From: an uncultured Eubacteriales bacterium
GTDB taxonomy: Bacteria > Bacillota > Clostridia > Oscillospirales > Oscillospiraceae
DNA length: 5,612 bases
Assembly: GCA_949744025.1 (NCBI GenBank)
Contig: CATJWA010000295.1
Coordinates: forward strand, 1 to 5,612
Direction of reading: 5' to 3'
A program made the position numbers and the translations under genes. Numbering within the stretch: the first letter of the stretch is position 1; every line of letters starts with the position of its first letter. Below the pieces are notes generated by a model. It saw nothing but the letters and a program-made list of their open reading frames with translations. It was not told the origin of the DNA and ran no database searches. Of the stretch, positions 5,000 through 5,612 are shown piece by piece.

Positions 5000-5612
5000 G
5001 CGCATCGCGCCGTTTTGCGCGGCATGTGCGCTGCTGGCGCTGCTTAGCGGCTGCCTGCTGCGCTCCGGCGTCTCGGAGGGCGTGGGTGTGTATGTCTACC
5101 GCCTGCGCACCGCACACAATGGGGAGGACAACAGGGCCCTGTACGCGCAGCTGGTTTTGCCCGGAGAGGGAGAGAGCGAGGTGGACTGCCTTGTGCGCTG
5201 CCTTAACTCTGAGCCGGGGAGCGAGACGCTTGAGCGGGTTTTTCCCGAGGATGTGAAGCTGCTGTCCTGCCGTATTGAAAACGGCAGGGCGCAGGCGGAC
5301 ATGTCTCCGGAGTACAGCCGTCTTAACGGTGTGGAAAGAACGCTGTGCGACTATGCGCTGGTATACACCTTCTGCCGACTCGACGAGGTGACGGCCGTAG
5401 ACATAAGCTGTGCGGGGAAAACGGTCCAGACGGGGCTGCGTGCCGAGTCCGCAGAGCTGGCAGACGCGCAGTACGGTCCCTGCGAGCGGATAATAAAGCT
5501 GTTTGTGCCGGACGGGAGCGGCGAGCACCTTGTCAGCCGCAGCTTTGTCAGCGCGCAGAGCGCGGACAGCGCGGCCGAGGCGGCGGTGCGTCAGCTCCTG
5601 CTGAGCCTTGAC
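4989..5612 (+). CDS. GerMN-domain lipoprotein (GerM/LpqB-related), 3' end outside window
   Basis: The first 208 residues are in the window and the frame stays open to the edge. A short lipoprotein signal (KLKR, hydrophobic run) ends in the lipobox LLSGC with lipid-accepting Cys22, so the protein should be anchored on the outer face of the membrane. Residues about 47-145 fit one GerMN domain (VKLLSCRIENGRAQADMS is a recognisable core strand pair). A second begins near 168 (IIKLFVPDGSGEHLVSRSF, then a helix rich in Ala and Leu), giving the tandem arrangement of Bacillus GerM. GerM is a sporulation/germination protein, and the actinobacterial LpqB, encoded next to MtrA-MtrB, also carries a GerMN domain. 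Start ATG 4989 has GGAGG at 9 nt and overlaps the kinase stop by 11 bp. Seven cysteines besides Cys22 lie in the mature part (67, 71, 94, 120, 129, 141, 165), unusual for an exported Firmicutes protein. A role as accessory to the sensor kinase is inferred from position only. Confidence 0.88.
   Translation, partial: MKLKRIAPFCAACALLALLSGCLLRSGVSEGVGVYVYRLRTAHNGEDNRALYAQLVLPGEGESEVDCLVRCLNSEPGSETLERVFPEDVKLLSCRIENGRAQADMSPEYSRLNGVERTLCDYALVYTFCRLDEVTAVDISCAGKTVQTGLRAESAELADAQYGPCERIIKLFVPDGSGEHLVSRSFVSAQSADSAAEAAVRQLLLSLD

Noticed and set aside
4953..5528. Minus-strand open frame of 191 codons opposite the kinase end and lipoprotein
   Set aside because: The plus-strand frame has a lipobox, a GGAGG site and GerMN similarity; the antisense product is compositionally odd and shows no domain.

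Overview
The window looks like chromosomal DNA from a Gram-positive, probably clostridial (Oscillospiraceae/Lachnospiraceae-like) bacterium. This inference rests on strong GGAGG-type ribosome binding sites, two probable TTG starts, a GC-rich composition that still uses ATA and AGG codons freely, and a gene set typical of Clostridia: a PBP5/DacF-type carboxypeptidase, a ComEA-like protein, an OmpR/HAMP-kinase two-component pair and a GerMN lipoprotein. No mobile element, RNA gene, CRISPR array or recent-transfer signal was seen. The genus cannot be read from the sequence.

Layout: two transcription units diverge from a spacer of about 160 bp (2278-2437). On the minus strand, reading leftwards, lie a D-alanyl-D-alanine carboxypeptidase (2277-652) with an unusual membrane helix and cytoplasmic tail, then, about 42 bp on, a GntR/FCD-type repressor (609-1) cut off by the window start. 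On the plus strand, reading rightwards, lie a small membrane-anchored ComEA-like helix-hairpin-helix protein (2438-2836), an OmpR-family response regulator with a TTG start (2861-3547), its HAMP-containing sensor kinase (3557-4999) and a lipoprotein with tandem GerMN domains (4989 to beyond 5612). The gaps in the plus-strand unit are 24 bp, 9 bp and an 11-bp overlap, so it is almost certainly one operon.

How the genes may work together: most products are anchored at or act outside the membrane. The kinase has a PAS/Cache-like extracytoplasmic sensor of about 140 residues. The translationally coupled GerMN lipoprotein sits where LpqB sits in the actinobacterial MtrA-MtrB-LpqB system, so it could modulate the sensor. 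The divergent carboxypeptidase trims peptidoglycan stem peptides and shares the intergenic regulatory region, which makes it a reasonable candidate target of the two-component system. That link is inference. The most interesting points are the RR-HK-GerMN arrangement led by a ComEA-like protein, the carboxypeptidase tail, the cysteine-rich lipoprotein and the GC-rich dyad between the divergent units.
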